The position numbers were made by a program, and so were the translations under genes. Under the pieces are notes generated by a model that ran no database searches, was not told the DNA's origin, and saw only the letters and a list, made by a program, of their open reading frames with translations. 64,000 bases of DNA, taken from Hypoxylon rubiginosum (taxonomy: Eukaryota; Ascomycota; Sordariomycetes; Xylariales; Hypoxylaceae). Within the stretch, counting starts at the first letter, position 1, and every line of letters starts with the position of its first letter. Shown piece after piece: positions 1-11,214 of the stretch. The DNA lies in contig CADCXA010000003.1 of the NCBI GenBank assembly GCA_902806565.1, positions 372,001 to 436,000 on the forward strand, in the 5' to 3' direction.

Positions 1-703
1 TTTTATAAATATAAAAACCGGTGTTATATTATTATTAAAGTTTTATTTTATAAAAATAACTTTTTTTAAAGCTATAAATAACTTTTTTTTTATTAATATT
101 TTTTTTTATAAAATAAAATAAGGTTTCGTAATTATTTTTTTTATAATATTAATATAAATATTTGTTTTTTTTATATTAATTAATATTTATTTAATTGATT
201 TTTATAAGGTTTTTTTTATTAAAAATTTAACGTTTATTTTTAAAATTAAATTAATTATTATTTATTTATTAATTTTATTTTTTTTAAACATTAATTTTAA
301 TTATTTTATTATTAAATTAAACTTGTTTTTTTTTAATATATTAAAATTTATAAATATGTTTTTATAAATTTATTTAACTTTTTAAATAATATTAATAAAA
401 ATTTTTATATTATTTAAAAAACTTTTTTAATAAAAATATATTAGTTTAATAATTTTATTTAATAAGGTTTTAATAATATAATTTTAAAAAATAATTTTAA
501 ATTATTAAATTAATTTATTTAAGTTTAATATTTTAATAAAATATTAAGTTATATTTTTATAATATTTAAATTTAAATATTTTTTTTAAGTTATAATATTT
601 TTTTAAAAAATTTTTAAAACGTTTTTTAAAGTAAATTTATAATTTATTTAAAAGTTTATAAATCTTATTTATTTTATTATTTATAATTTTTATTAATATT
701 ATA

Positions 704-945
704 TTATAATAAAATAAAACTTTAATATTTTATAATTAAAAAAAAATATTATAAATAATAATAAATATAAAAAATATATTAAAAATATATTAATTAATAT
801 TAAAGTATTATATATAATAAAAATAATATTTAAAAAAAAGCTTTTTTTATATAATATTTAAATAAGTTATATAATAAATTTAAATTATATATAATTTAAA
901 ATATTATATAATATTTTAATATTTTAATATTTTAATTTTATTATA
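704..945 (+). repeat. Direct repeat, copy 1 (possible LTR)
   Basis: About 242 bp that recur at 1971-2229 in the same orientation. Apart from a one-base A-run change and a 17-bp insertion in the other copy, the differences I can see are G/A transitions, as RIP would leave. The copies start about 1.27 kb apart. That would fit terminal repeats of a short or internally deleted element, but no TG..CA ends or target duplication can be recognised. Confidence 0.7.
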
Positions 946-993
946 GTTTTTTTTTATAATAATAATAAATTTTTATTAAATCGAAGTTATATA

Positions 994-996
994 AAA

Positions 997-1039
<43 letters not shown>
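994..1039 (+). repeat. (AAAT)n microsatellite
   Basis: About eleven tandem AAAT units inside the AT-rich block. Confidence 0.9.
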
Positions 1040-1970
1040 CTAAATATATAATTATTAAATTTAAATAAGTTTTAAAAAAAAAAATTTTTTAAAATATATA
1101 TACTAGTAACCTTTTTATAATTTTTTTTTTTATATTTAATATTTTATAGCTTTTTTTTTATACTTAATATTTTTACTTTTTTATATATAATTAATATTTT
1201 AATTAATTTAATATTATCCTGGAATTTTTTTTTAAAACTTTAAAACTTTAATATTTAAAACTTTAATATTTAAAACTTAATTTAAATTTAAATTTAATTT
1301 TAATTTTAAACTTATAAATTTAAACTTATAAATTTAAACTTAAACTTAAATTTAAAAAAGTAATTATATAAAACTTTTTAAGTTTTAAAATTATTTTTTT
1401 ATATTTAATTTTTACTTAATATTTTACTTAATATTTTATTTTATATAATATTTTAAATATTTAATATTTTTATAGTTAATATTTTAATAATTAAGATTTT
1501 ATATAATTAGAATTTTATAAGTTTTAATTAATTAATATTTTATAATTAATATTTTATTTAATATTTTATTTAATATTTTAATTAATATTTTATTTAATAT
1601 TTTATAATTAATATTTTATATAATTAAAATTAAAATTTTATAAGTTTTAATTAAAATTAATAAATATTATATATAATTAATAATAATATATATAAATTAA
1701 TTAATATTATATTAATTTAATTAATAAATATTATAAGTAATTTTACTTATAAATATTAAAGGATTTTTTAATATATAGGTTTTAATATAATAAAAAAAAA
1801 TAATAAAAAAAAATAAAAAACTTTAAAACTTTTATATTTAAAAACTTATAAAATTTATTTTAATTAATATAATAACAAGTTATTATATTAATTAAAATAA
1901 ATTTAAAATAAATAAAAACGATTTTTTTAAAATTATAATTATATAAATTTAAATTTAAGTTAAATGTTAA

Positions 1971-2229
1971 TTATAATAAAATAAAGCTTTAATATTTTAT
2001 AATTAAAAAAAAAATATTATAAATAATAATAAATATAAAAAATATATTAAAAATATATTAATTAATATAAATATTTAATTAATATTAAAATATTATATAT
2101 AATAAAAATAATATTTAAAGAAAAGCTTTTTTTATATAATATTTAAATAAGTTATATAATAAGTTTAAATTATATATAATTTAAAATATTATATAATATT
2201 TTAATATTTTAATATTTTAATTTTATTAT
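1971..2229 (+). repeat. Direct repeat, copy 2 (possible LTR)
   Basis: Partner of the repeat at 704-945. It contains an extra 17 bp near 2068 that duplicates adjacent sequence, and it keeps G at sites where copy 1 has A (for example in an AAGCTT near 1984). Copy 1 in turn keeps one G (near 805) where this copy has A. Confidence 0.7.
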
Positions 2230-4260
2230 AATATTTAAGTTTTTTTTATTAATAAAAACTTTATTTAATTAATATAATAATAGTTTTTTAAAAAGCTTTT
2301 TATATATATTTTTATATATAATTTTATTTTTAAATATTAAAATTAAAACTTAAAAAAGTTTTTATTATTATAAATAATAAATTTATTAAAATATATAAAA
2401 TTAATAGTAATAAAAATAAAATAAATTAATTATTTAAACGTTTAAATTAATTTATTTTTTAATATAATTAAAAAAGTTAATTTAATATATAAAATATAAA
2501 AAAGTAACGGCTTTTATAAAAATTTTAATAATAATTTGTTTTTTTTATTATTAAAATTATTTAAGTTATTATTAAAATTATTAAAAAAAAATAATAAATT
2601 ATTTTTTTTTTTTTAAATATAAAAAATCTAGTTTAAATAAAATTAAATTAAATTTAAATATTAATAATAGTTTTTTTAATTTAATTAGTTTATAAAATTT
2701 AAATAAATAATTAATTTTTTATTTTTATTTTTAAATTAAAATATATAAATAAAAAATAAATATTAAAAATAATATTAATTTAAATTAATTATTAAAAGTT
2801 AATTTTAAATGTAACTTATTTTTTTATATTTTTAAATATTAATTATATATTAATTAATTAATTAATTATTAATTATTTAATAAATTTAATAAAAATAATT
2901 TTAATATATATTTAAAAATTTAATAATTACTTTTAAAAAACTTAGTTTAATTAAATTAAATTAATATATTTTTAAATAAATAATTTATTAATTTATAAGT
3001 TTTAAATAATAATTTATTTAATAATTTTATTTTAAGTTTTTTTATAAATATTAAAATTAATATATAATAATTTTAAAATTAAATATTATTTTTAAATAAT
3101 TTAAATTAACTTATTAATTATAATTTATTATATAATATTATTATTTATAAATTTAATAATAGTTTTTTTAAATTTATTATAAAAATATTTAATTAAATTA
3201 TTTAATTTAATATTTAAAACTAATAATTTAAATTATTAATATTTTAATTTTTATATTATATATTTAAATAATAATATTATAAATTATATAAAAAATATTA
3301 TAGTTTTTATAGATTTTTTAGTTTTTTTAATAAGTAATATTTATTTAAATAATTAAAATTTAAATAATATTATAAAAGTTTTATATTTAAATATAAAATT
3401 ATAAAATTTATTTTAAAAAATTAATAATAATAATATTAAATATAATAAAATTAAAAATGTTTTTTATAACTAGTTTATAATTTTAAAATTAATAAAATAT
3501 AAAAGTTAAATTTTTAAATTAAAATATTATTTTTATTTTAATAAGTTTTTAAATAATAAAAAAAATATTAAATTTAATAAAAAAAATTTTAAGTTTTTAA
3601 TAAAAAAAAAATAATAAAGATTTTTATTGGTATTATTTATATAAAAAATTAATTAATTAAAAGGTTTTTTAAATTAAAAAGATTTTAAATTTAAATTTTT
3701 TAAAAAATAAAATAAGGTTTTTTTATTTTAATGGTTTTAAAATAAAATATAATAAAATTATTAATAAAAAAAATAATAATATTAAATTATAAAAAAATTA
3801 TATTAAAATAATAATATAAATTATTTTAAAAAAAAAGTTTTTTAATAATAATAAAAAAGTATTATTTATTAAAAAAAAAAGTTTTAAATTATTAAAAAAA
3901 GTTATAAAATAGTTAATTTAAAATAAAAAAATTTTAAAATATTTAATTTTTTAAAAATTTATATTAATTATTTAAATTTAATATAATTTTTAAAAAAATT
4001 AAAAATTATTTATAATAAAAATTTATATTAAAAATTTAAAATAGTTTTAATTTAATATAATAATTTTTATAAGTTTTAAAGTTTTTAATTGTTTTTAATT
4101 TAAATAAAAATTTAAAACTTTATTTATATTTTAAAATTATTATTTAATTTTTATTTTATTATCGTTTTAAACGCTTAATTAATATATGTTAGTTTTATTA
4201 TTTTAATTTAAGTTATTTTTATTTATTTAATCTTAGTTAACTTATATATTAATATATAGG

Positions 4261-6511
4261 ATATGCGTTTACTAAGATCTGTAACCATGGGTTTCTTTAA
4301 TCAGGTAAGCCACTCGGATCGAACCGTGTGATAGTTGTCTTGGGACGACACCGTTTCTGCGTACCTAGCTATATTGCAGATCAGCTTGATTTTCACGTCG
4401 AGTCCTCGACGATACGACCACTCGCATCCTCTATCAACCAATATTATGTTACTATGGGGGTTTGGTCTCTTATATTTCCATCCCCTCGCTACTGCCACGA
4501 TCACGTAAATATCGTCAAAGCAGAAGTGAGTCTAGATTCCAATGGTGGTTAGACAAGGGAGCTGACCTATTATAGAAGGGAGTTGGCATTCACACTCAAT
4601 CCCGCATCAAGCTCCTGACGCAGCTCCGTATCTCCTGAGGGGATAAATGATCCTACTGCGGGCTTCTTCGACAGTCTAATCCTCTAAAGACGAGCCACCA
4701 ACACCAGCGGTACCAACCTTGCGACTGACAACAGAAGAAGCATGGAGACTCTGCGGGCTCTGGTACCTAAATGGAGACAGCAATCGTCGGTCTACCCAGT
4801 GACTGGATCAGGAAACCAATGGTGTGTCTCCCTCCCCCACTTGCTGCCTGTTAGTGAGAAGCGTGTGAAATACTTCAAACTTCTCCTACCATTGGTTCTC
4901 CAAATACTTGATCTTCGACTACCCGAAATACGTCACCAAAACTCTTCAGGTGTCTCCAGTCCTGGTATGTGAATGATCCTAAGCATGCTGTGTGATCAAC
5001 GCTGACACGAATATTTAGGTAGAGCTTTAACGCTCGACTTACCAGCGCTTATCCATAAGCCTTTTTCAATAATAACTGCACCAGACGCACAGTTCCGAAA
5101 GGCAACAGACAGCATGCATTGGGAATCCCTCCTGGCGCTCACCCATCTGGCCAGGAGGCTTTGACCCTAAACCACCACCACACAGCGCTATTTTTTTTTT
5201 CGATTAGGCGTCTTATTCCTTATTGTCTTCCCTACTGCCACGATGCTGGATCTGGGCAGGTCTTATATGTTGAGCTAGAAGACGTGGATCAGCAAGTGGT
5301 ATCAATACTCTACCCTGATTGGATCCTCGAACGACTTCATCATCCTCTTTGCATATTTCGATTACCTTGACCTTCAGCCTCGGACTCCGTTGATTATTTC
5401 AGCGAGGAGAGCCTGTCTTGTATATCCAGACACAAGGGATTGGCTACATCACGACTGCTGCTGCAACCCTAGCTAAGCGCTGCAGCTACATTGCGTCAAC
5501 CATGTGCCACCCCCAGACAGTGGATTAGGGGACCTAACAGCACATGATGGGATTCGAACTTCCGCGCATATATACTGATGATATCGTGCCTTTACGAGCA
5601 CTCCTATGTGTAGCTCTCGCAACAGCAGTGGCTTCATTAAATAATCGACTTTAAGAAGCCATCAAGTATTGATCTTGGAGTCTGCCACCATCCAACTTGA
5701 ATTATTGAACAGTTCGCTCACCTGGAGAAAGCACTGGCTATGCTGATGTATCAGGGTTCGAGGTATTCAAGAAGCAGACCAACGAATGGAAGTCGGCTTT
5801 ATGGGTAGCTTTATTGACTGGTGTCTTGCTGGATGTAATTTCAGGGGCTATGTAAATAAAGCGTCTAATGGACGGGTTTAATAGCTGACATTTATTGGAA
5901 GTGGGAATGTGTCAACATCGTTTGCTCTTAGCCACCTAGCTAGATCGGACCGTAGGCCTGTTAAGAGATGAGAGAGAGAAGAGATAGGAGAAGCCCCTGT
6001 GTACATCCAAAGCTGGCAGTTGTTGTTGAGTTTATAGCTTTTTACGCAGAAACATAGTTCCTACCTCTATTATATGGTTAGCCCCTGAGTGCTTGACTTT
6101 CTTGTTTTTCTAGCGCCTTGCTCAAGCTACATATACAGAGCAGAGTCAAGGAACACTGTCATCAATAGGGATCGGCACTTCTCGTTATGCCTTCCATTTT
6201 CTTCGTTGTTCTTTCTGCTTTATCTGTAGTTCATTCCTAACTCTGTAAACGTAGAAGAAAGAGGAGCAGGAGAAGGAGAAGAGGGAGAAGAAGGAGAATG
6301 AGAAATGGACGGCTTCGATCTAAAGCCAACTTTTTCTCGCAGCTTGTGCAATCTTATGTTTGTTTTCTCCATCAACACCGCTTCTCACTGACAGGCACAG
6401 CAGGAACAAATACAACAACACCACCACCAAAATCAACGACGACGACGACGACAACGACAACGACAACAACAATAACAACAACAACAGCCGCCTGCTCAAA
6501 ATCCAACGAAG
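4261..6511. other. Gene-free stretch, probable relic sequence
   Basis: Normal base composition next to the AT block, yet no frame above about 80 codons looks coding and no domain is recognisable. A conserved-looking short open stretch at about 5733-5855 and purine-rich runs near 5960-6000 and 6250-6300 could be transposon relics or 5' leader, but I cannot name a family. The part just before 6512 (CAA/ACA/ACG repeats, 6395-6490) may be the leader of the small gene that follows. Confidence 0.5.
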
Positions 6512-6793
6512 ATGGCGACGGTGACCTGCCCCCCTCAGTGCCTCGAGGCAGCGACGGCCACCGTCACCGCCTTCGTCACCGCCACCACGACGGCCGCCGC
6601 CGTCGATACAGGCTTCCCCGCCGTCCTGTACGCCGTCATCAACGGCGTGCTTAGGCTGCTGCTCTCCTGCGTTCGCTTCACCGCGGGGTTTATGTTCGGG
6701 TGCTGGTACACCTGGTACCATGCCTTCCCGTTCGGGGTCGTTGTTGGAGAGAACAACATCTTCCGGCAGAACTGGGACCAGCGGCGGGAGTAG
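6512..6793 (+). CDS. Small hypothetical membrane protein (93 aa)
   Basis: An uninterrupted 93-codon frame with strongly G/C-ending codons, unlike the DNA around it. The ATG at 6512 has A at -3 and G at +4, which favours initiation. The N-terminus is Ala/Thr/Val-rich. A hydrophobic segment at about residues 36-66 (PAVLYAVINGVLRLLL onward, then FTAGFMFGCWY) is likely to cross the membrane. The C-terminus is short and polar. No family is recognised. The first ~35 residues are low complexity, so the frame could be fortuitous, but codon bias and the hydrophobic block argue for a real gene. It is the first intact gene after the RIP block. Confidence 0.5.
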   Translation: MATVTCPPQCLEAATATVTAFVTATTTAAAVDTGFPAVLYAVINGVLRLLLSCVRFTAGFMFGCWYTWYHAFPFGVVVGENNIFRQNWDQRRE

Positions 6794-7547
6794 CCCCCTC
6801 CTAACGGCCTCAACAGCCGGCCGGGGGGAGGGGTTGCTGTTTTCGTGATCCCCGTGGAGGTGCGACGGGTTCTTGGTATTGTTATGTAATTGCGTCAGGA
6901 GATATTTTTATATGATGATGGGCCTGGAGTGTTTCGGTAATGGAGTTTATTATTTCCTATTTTCATTTTTACCGGGTTTTGGGGAATGTATATAATATCA
7001 ACGAGAGGTAGCCAAATGGCTACATAATACACAACATATATTTCTTTGCTGATTGCGTAGGTTGATTTACCTGCCAATACAGGAGCTCTAGTGCCTTCAA
7101 GTATACCTAGTGTTCCTTGTTCCAATCTATGGTTACCTAGGTAGGCCTAGAAGTTGCTGGAGCAGGAGAAACAATCGCGGAGCACCAAATTATTTGATGG
7201 GTACTGTCTCATGCTGAATACTCAGGTATCGTGAGACTTTATCTCACGACCAAGCCAGTGCCAATGATAGAGGAAAAAGCATGGTCGCTGTTTTCCTCGG
7301 ACACTTCCGCTAACTACCTAATGTAATAGGTTACCGAACCAATCTATCAGACGCTTTATTCGCATGGCGAAATCGAATTGCCATCTCCCAAATACGTTCA
7401 GTGTCCAGCTCGATGTCGGCCTTGGTATTGCAAGGTTTCCTCGATCGTATCCAGTAACATCCCAAAGCAGTAGGTACTATGAGATTTCAAGTCAGCAACT
7501 ACCTCCAGTTTAATAAGGAATATAAGCCTTGAAATATGGCTTGCGAG
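6794..7547. other. Intergenic, convergent 3' ends
   Basis: Lies between the 3' ends of two convergent predicted genes. It holds one exact TACCTAGGTA palindrome at 7134-7143. I see no gene. Confidence 0.6.
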
Positions 7548-7994
7548 TTAAACACCCGAACCACTGCTGAATTGGATAGGGGGGGGGGGGGGGAGGGAGA
7601 AGGAAGAAGAAAATCGTCAGACAGTAAATACTTACTTCATCTCGAGCAAATACGCTGCCCAGAACCACCAGGTGACACCATAGAACCATCCAAAAGTATC
7701 CTGGAAAGGCTCGCAGAATATATACGCACCGATGGCGAGAACGCCCGCCGACTTGGGCTGGGCACCAGCGACGAGTCTCCGTGCTCGCTCTTCCGTGATT
7801 ATCAAACCGCTAGAGAATAGGAAAGCAGCAGAGGCGAGAACAAAGACAAGGTATAAGACGTATAACCCGTCTCTTTCTGCAGGCTGCCGGCTGATATTGT
7901 CGAGGTCGCGCAGGAGGCGGAGCACCGAGAACACGCAGACCGTCATGATGACGCGCGCGCGGAACGGGCCCGGGGATCGATTTCGGATCATCAT
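7548..7994 (-). CDS. Hypothetical multi-pass membrane protein (125 aa, 2 exons)
   Basis: Exons 7636-7994 and 7548-7566 (complement). Exon 1 runs to a perfect GTAAGT donor at 7635. The acceptor (TTCAG at 7567) is preceded by a C15 polypyrimidine run, and joining in phase 2 adds a six-residue tail and a stop. Three hydrophobic segments are visible at about residues 15-30, 45-65 and 82-115, the last being aromatic-rich (WFYGVTWWFWAAYLLEM). No family is recognised. The start ATGATG at 7994 follows a possible acceptor (CCTAAG), so upstream exons may be missing and the protein may be longer. It could be the C-terminal part of a larger transporter-like protein. Confidence 0.5.
7579..7593. repeat. 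Poly-G/poly-C tract (15 bp)
   Basis: An uninterrupted G15 on the + strand. On the minus strand it forms the polypyrimidine tract just upstream of the acceptor of the membrane-protein gene at 7548-7994. Confidence 0.95.
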
Positions 7995-9149
7995 GAAGAC
8001 TTAGGTTCGCGATTGGTCGTCTGGAAGGGATGTGATTATATTGCCAAGTTATGAGTGTTTTCGGATTGTGTACGAGGTGTGTTGCGGGTCGATTGTATTG
8101 TGCAAGGAAATTTCCTTTCAAGCGTAAATAGTAGGTATGTGCCTAAGGTATTTATATTAAAGAATCGAGAACGCGCACAGACTTAATGGTTGCTTGGGGC
8201 AGCTCGGGGCACAGGGTTAAAATAATAAATATAACTTGGTTTAATATTTATTTGGCTGTGTCGCGAAGCAGGTAGCTAAACAATATGATGGAACGGCGAT
8301 GCTGTTGCACGAAGGGAGTCATATGCCTATCTGTTACGAAGAGGAGACTAGAAAAAAAGCCTCATGTACGGACTTTCAGCAAAAGCGTACGCGCCAACTC
8401 AAGAAAGTTACGGCCTTTGCAACTTGAACTCACTATGACATGAAAGCGAGAAGCTTGATAACCATCTCCTACGAGCACGGCGACCTCCTGAGGCCCTTTG
8501 TCCTCTGAACCTAGCCCCCTATCCGGACCAACACTACTAGCTCCCGTCTAAGGGGTCAACGACCGAAATGCTAAAGACCTAATAGGGACCAAGAAGGGCC
8601 ATGTCCATCCCCAGCCACCCCTGCGGTGATCAGTGCCGAGGTCACTGCGGACCTGATGGCGGTCGCCATCCTTACTCGTCCTTCCACCGCACCTCCTCGA
8701 GCTTTGCTGGCGAAGACGACGAGGTAACGCTCCTTATCGTTACCTAGGATCGATGCTAAAAGACGGAAGAGATACAAGAGATGAAGCTGGTGCGATAGGA
8801 AGGGAAATCTAGATCGCGGCGAGATTACTAGCTAGTCGTCTCGGAAGCCGTTCGCTTCGGTAGTCGACATAGATATCATACGGAAAGAATCTCGATGATT
8901 CGGAGTGATTCGGCGCAATCACACTGAAGTCGAAACCCATAATATCGAATACTTGTATTCTATAGTCTATTTCCCTGCTTCGTCTAACGTGTCGACAGTA
9001 CTAGGAAAGGTAAGGTCTTTAAAAACCGTTCACACGACTTTAGCCAGCCCCTCTACAACGTGCCCCATCATGTCCCGTCCCTTTCAGAGCAGGTCTTCCT
9101 TGAATTTCCAGTGGCTGGCCTCGATCACGTCCGCCGGCATGGTCCAGTC
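7995..9149. other. Intergenic stretch
   Basis: No convincing gene. A G/C-richer patch at 8560-8730 is open on both strands (about 40-68 codons each way), but it has no start context, splice partner or recognisable product, so I do not call it. Confidence 0.5.
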
Positions 9150-9928
9150 CTACGGCGCCGGGTACTTCGGGAGGAGGTCCGGATAGTCTTGGTGGCAGCT
9201 CCATAGGTGCAGGGAGATAGGCACGGCGAGGATCATCGGGTGCCGCTCCGCTCCGAAGTGGTCGATCAGGTCCCTGCACTCGAACGCGTCGATGGCGACG
9301 TCCATGCAGGCGGGCAGTTTGCCGTAGTACACTTTGGTGAGGTCCTTGGGTATGCTGATGCGCAACTCGCTCGTGCTGCGTGGGTCATGTCAGTCAGTCA
9401 GTCTCAGCTTGAGATTTACTACCAAGGACGGAGCATCACGTCGAGGAATGATAGATATATGTAGGCATACAGAGACTTCCGGATGCCCTGCGCCCCGCAT
9501 CGGGTTATGGGCTCCTTCTTCGGCAGGCGGGTGGACGCGATGACGGAGTCGAGGTACAGCTGGATGAACTTCTCGCGGTGGCGGATGAGGTCCTGGCGCA
9601 GCAGGCGGAGCTGGAAGGAGTGCATCCGCCAGTTGCTGGGCCGGTACTTGGACAGGTTGGGCCACTCGGACTTCATGACGGGCAGGTCGTGCTCGCGCAT
9701 GTACTGCTCCGAGTGCGCGAACGTGATCCGGGCCTTGTCCTTGTGCCACTGGTGCCGGAAGACGGCGACCACGGTCTTGAGGGGGAGGCTCGCGAGCGCG
9801 GCGATGGCCGTCTGGTGCTGGTGCTGGTGGAGGGAGGCGTGGCCGCCGGTCGTCGCCGACGAGGGTTTCTGGTCGTCTGGCGGATTAGCTGGCTTTCTGC
9901 CATCCTTCGCAGATGGCTCGCCGCTCAT
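9150..9928 (-). CDS. Hypothetical fungal protein (243 aa, 2 exons)
   Basis: Exons 9423-9928 and 9150-9375 (complement). The 47-bp intron has donor GTAGTA, a CTGAC-type branch repeat and acceptor CACGCAG, and the phase-2 join restores one frame. The N-terminal ~45 residues are polar and His/Gln/Pro-rich. After that comes a compact, probably globular domain (residues ~45-243) with dense aromatic and basic residues and blocks such as SLYAYIYLSFLDVMLRPW and ECRDLIDHFGAERHPMILAVP. No known domain is recognised. The frame stops at TAG (9150-9152), but 20 further codons with the same G/C-ending bias follow before a TGA, so the end may be a recent truncation. It is divergent from the citrate carrier gene. 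The start ATG sits in an AACC context. Confidence 0.72.
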
Positions 9929-10341
9929 GGTTGATAACTATAGCGAATAGCGATGACATGACTGTTGCTGAATTGAAGAGACGTCATATTGGAGGTTTAC
10001 GCAGCAGTAGTCATATTTCAGAACCGGCACTTCCAAGGTTCTTGAAAAGAGTTCGCATGCCTTCTTTAGCTATGGGTATACCTAGGCACGTAACATAGGT
10101 GGTCTTACCTCACCACCCTACACATAAGGAAGGGAGTTGAGGTGAAGTTCAATGTTTAAGACTATGCATATCGTTGTATCAATAATGAAATACCTAGGTA
10201 CATACATGTATGTATCAATCGGGATTGTGGGGGGAAAAGCTGGGGAAAGCTCCCAGTTAAAAGAAGAAAAAAACCTGTAGATCTGCAGATGACGATTACG
10301 AAAGAGTCACTTCTCCAACTCCGAAACCGCGACACGAAAAC
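9929..10341. promoter_or_regulatory. Divergent promoter region with TACCTAGGTA palindrome
   Basis: A 413-bp spacer between two divergent genes (the hypothetical protein on the minus strand and CTP1 on the plus strand). It contains one exact TACCTAGGTA at 10191-10200 and an (ACATACATGT)-like palindromic patch next to it. No defined factor site is assigned. Confidence 0.5.
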
Positions 10342-11214
10342 ATGTCGACCGAAAAACCCAGCGCCCTGCGGTCCATCATAGCGGGTGCCACGGCCGGCGC
10401 GATCGAGATCTCCATCACGTACCCGGCCGAGTTCGCCAAGACGAGGACGCAGCTCAACCGCAGGTTAGCCGCCGGCCAGAAGCTCCCGTGGCCGCCCTTC
10501 GGCAAGCAGTGGTACGCCGGCTGCACGACCCTGATCATCGGCAACTCGGCCAAGGCCGCCATCCGCTTCGTCTCCTTCGAGCAGTACAAGCGCCTGCTGG
10601 CCGACGAGAACGGCCGGGTCTCGGGCCCCAAGAACGTCGTCGCCGGCTTCGGCGCCGGCGTCACCGAGTCGCTCCTCGCCGTCACGCCCACCGAGTCCAT
10701 CAAGACGACCCTGATCGACGACCGCAAGTCGCCGCGCCCGCGCCTGCGCGGCTTCCTGCACGCCGTCCCCATCATCGCGCGGGAGCGCGGCGTCCGCGGC
10801 TTCTTCCAGGGGCTGGCGCCGACGGCGGCGCGGCAGTCGGCCAACAGCGCCGTGCGGTTCGGCTCGTACACGTCGCTCAAGCAGCTGGCCGAGTCGTACA
10901 CGGCGCCCGGGGAGAAGCTGGGCACGGTGGCGACGTTCGGGATCGGCAGCGTGGCGGGCGCCGTCACCGTCGCCGTCACGCAGCCGCTCGACACGGTCAA
11001 GACGCGCATGCAGAGCATCGAGGCGCGGCAGGTCTACGGCAACAGCCTCCGGTGCGCGGCCCTGATCTTCCGGCAGGAGGGCGTCCTGACCTTCTGGAGC
11101 GGCGCGCTGCCGCGGCTGGCGAGGCTCGTCATGAGCGGCGGCATCGTCTTTTCCATGTACGAAAAGAGCATAGACCTGATGCGGACGCTGGACCCGGAAA
11201 ACAAGTACATATAG
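10342..11214 (+). CDS. CTP1: Mitochondrial citrate/tricarboxylate carrier
   Basis: A single-exon 290-residue protein, the usual length of the family (yeast Ctp1 is about 300 aa). Three mitochondrial-carrier repeats are visible, each with the PX[DE]XX[KR] signature: PAEFAK at residue 28, PTESIK at 116 and PLDTVK at 215. Six transmembrane helices of the inner mitochondrial membrane are implied. The first repeat (GATAGAIEISITYPAEFAKTR) and the segment GNSAKAAIRF are typical of citrate carriers, which exchange mitochondrial citrate/isocitrate for malate or another tricarboxylate and feed cytosolic acetyl-CoA production. Codons are almost all G/C-ending, suggesting high expression. Another di/tricarboxylate carrier is the only realistic alternative. 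Confidence 0.93.
   Translation: MSTEKPSALRSIIAGATAGAIEISITYPAEFAKTRTQLNRRLAAGQKLPWPPFGKQWYAGCTTLIIGNSAKAAIRFVSFEQYKRLLADENGRVSGPKNVVAGFGAGVTESLLAVTPTESIKTTLIDDRKSPRPRLRGFLHAVPIIARERGVRGFFQGLAPTAARQSANSAVRFGSYTSLKQLAESYTAPGEKLGTVATFGIGSVAGAVTVAVTQPLDTVKTRMQSIEARQVYGNSLRCAALIFRQEGVLTFWSGALPRLARLVMSGGIVFSMYEKSIDLMRTLDPENKYI

Larger units (their letters stand above)
1..4260. other. Extremely A+T-rich, RIP-type block (degenerate repeat DNA)
   Basis: Almost pure A/T sequence; for example bases 1381-1440 contain only three G/C and 781-840 only two. CpA is nearly absent and TpA abundant, no reading frame of useful length survives on either strand, and composition switches to normal within about 100 bp near 4140-4260. 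In Pezizomycotina this is the known outcome of repeat-induced point mutation of transposons, followed by heterochromatin. I infer degraded transposon DNA. The element type cannot be recognised, although a long direct repeat (704-945 and 1971-2229) suggests terminal repeats. The block runs off the left edge. Mitochondrial DNA is unlikely because no genes are preserved and it joins nuclear-type sequence directly. Confidence 0.85.

Noticed and set aside
4296..4325. GGTTCGATCC-like motif on the minus strand near 4320
   Set aside because: Looks like a T-loop, but the flanking stems do not pair and no cloverleaf is possible.
5540..5615. tRNA-like minus-strand segment (GTTCGAATC T-loop motif)
   Set aside because: The T-stem does not pair (GGAAG opposite CCCAT) and no acceptor or anticodon stems can be folded; probably chance or a decayed tRNA-derived repeat.
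5940..6150. Possible solo LTR starting TGTTAAGAGATGAG
   Set aside because: No second copy in the window, no clear CA end and no target duplication.
8571..8777. 68-codon minus-strand frame and 41-codon plus-strand frame in a G/C-rich patch
   Set aside because: Open on both strands, no splice partner, no recognisable product.
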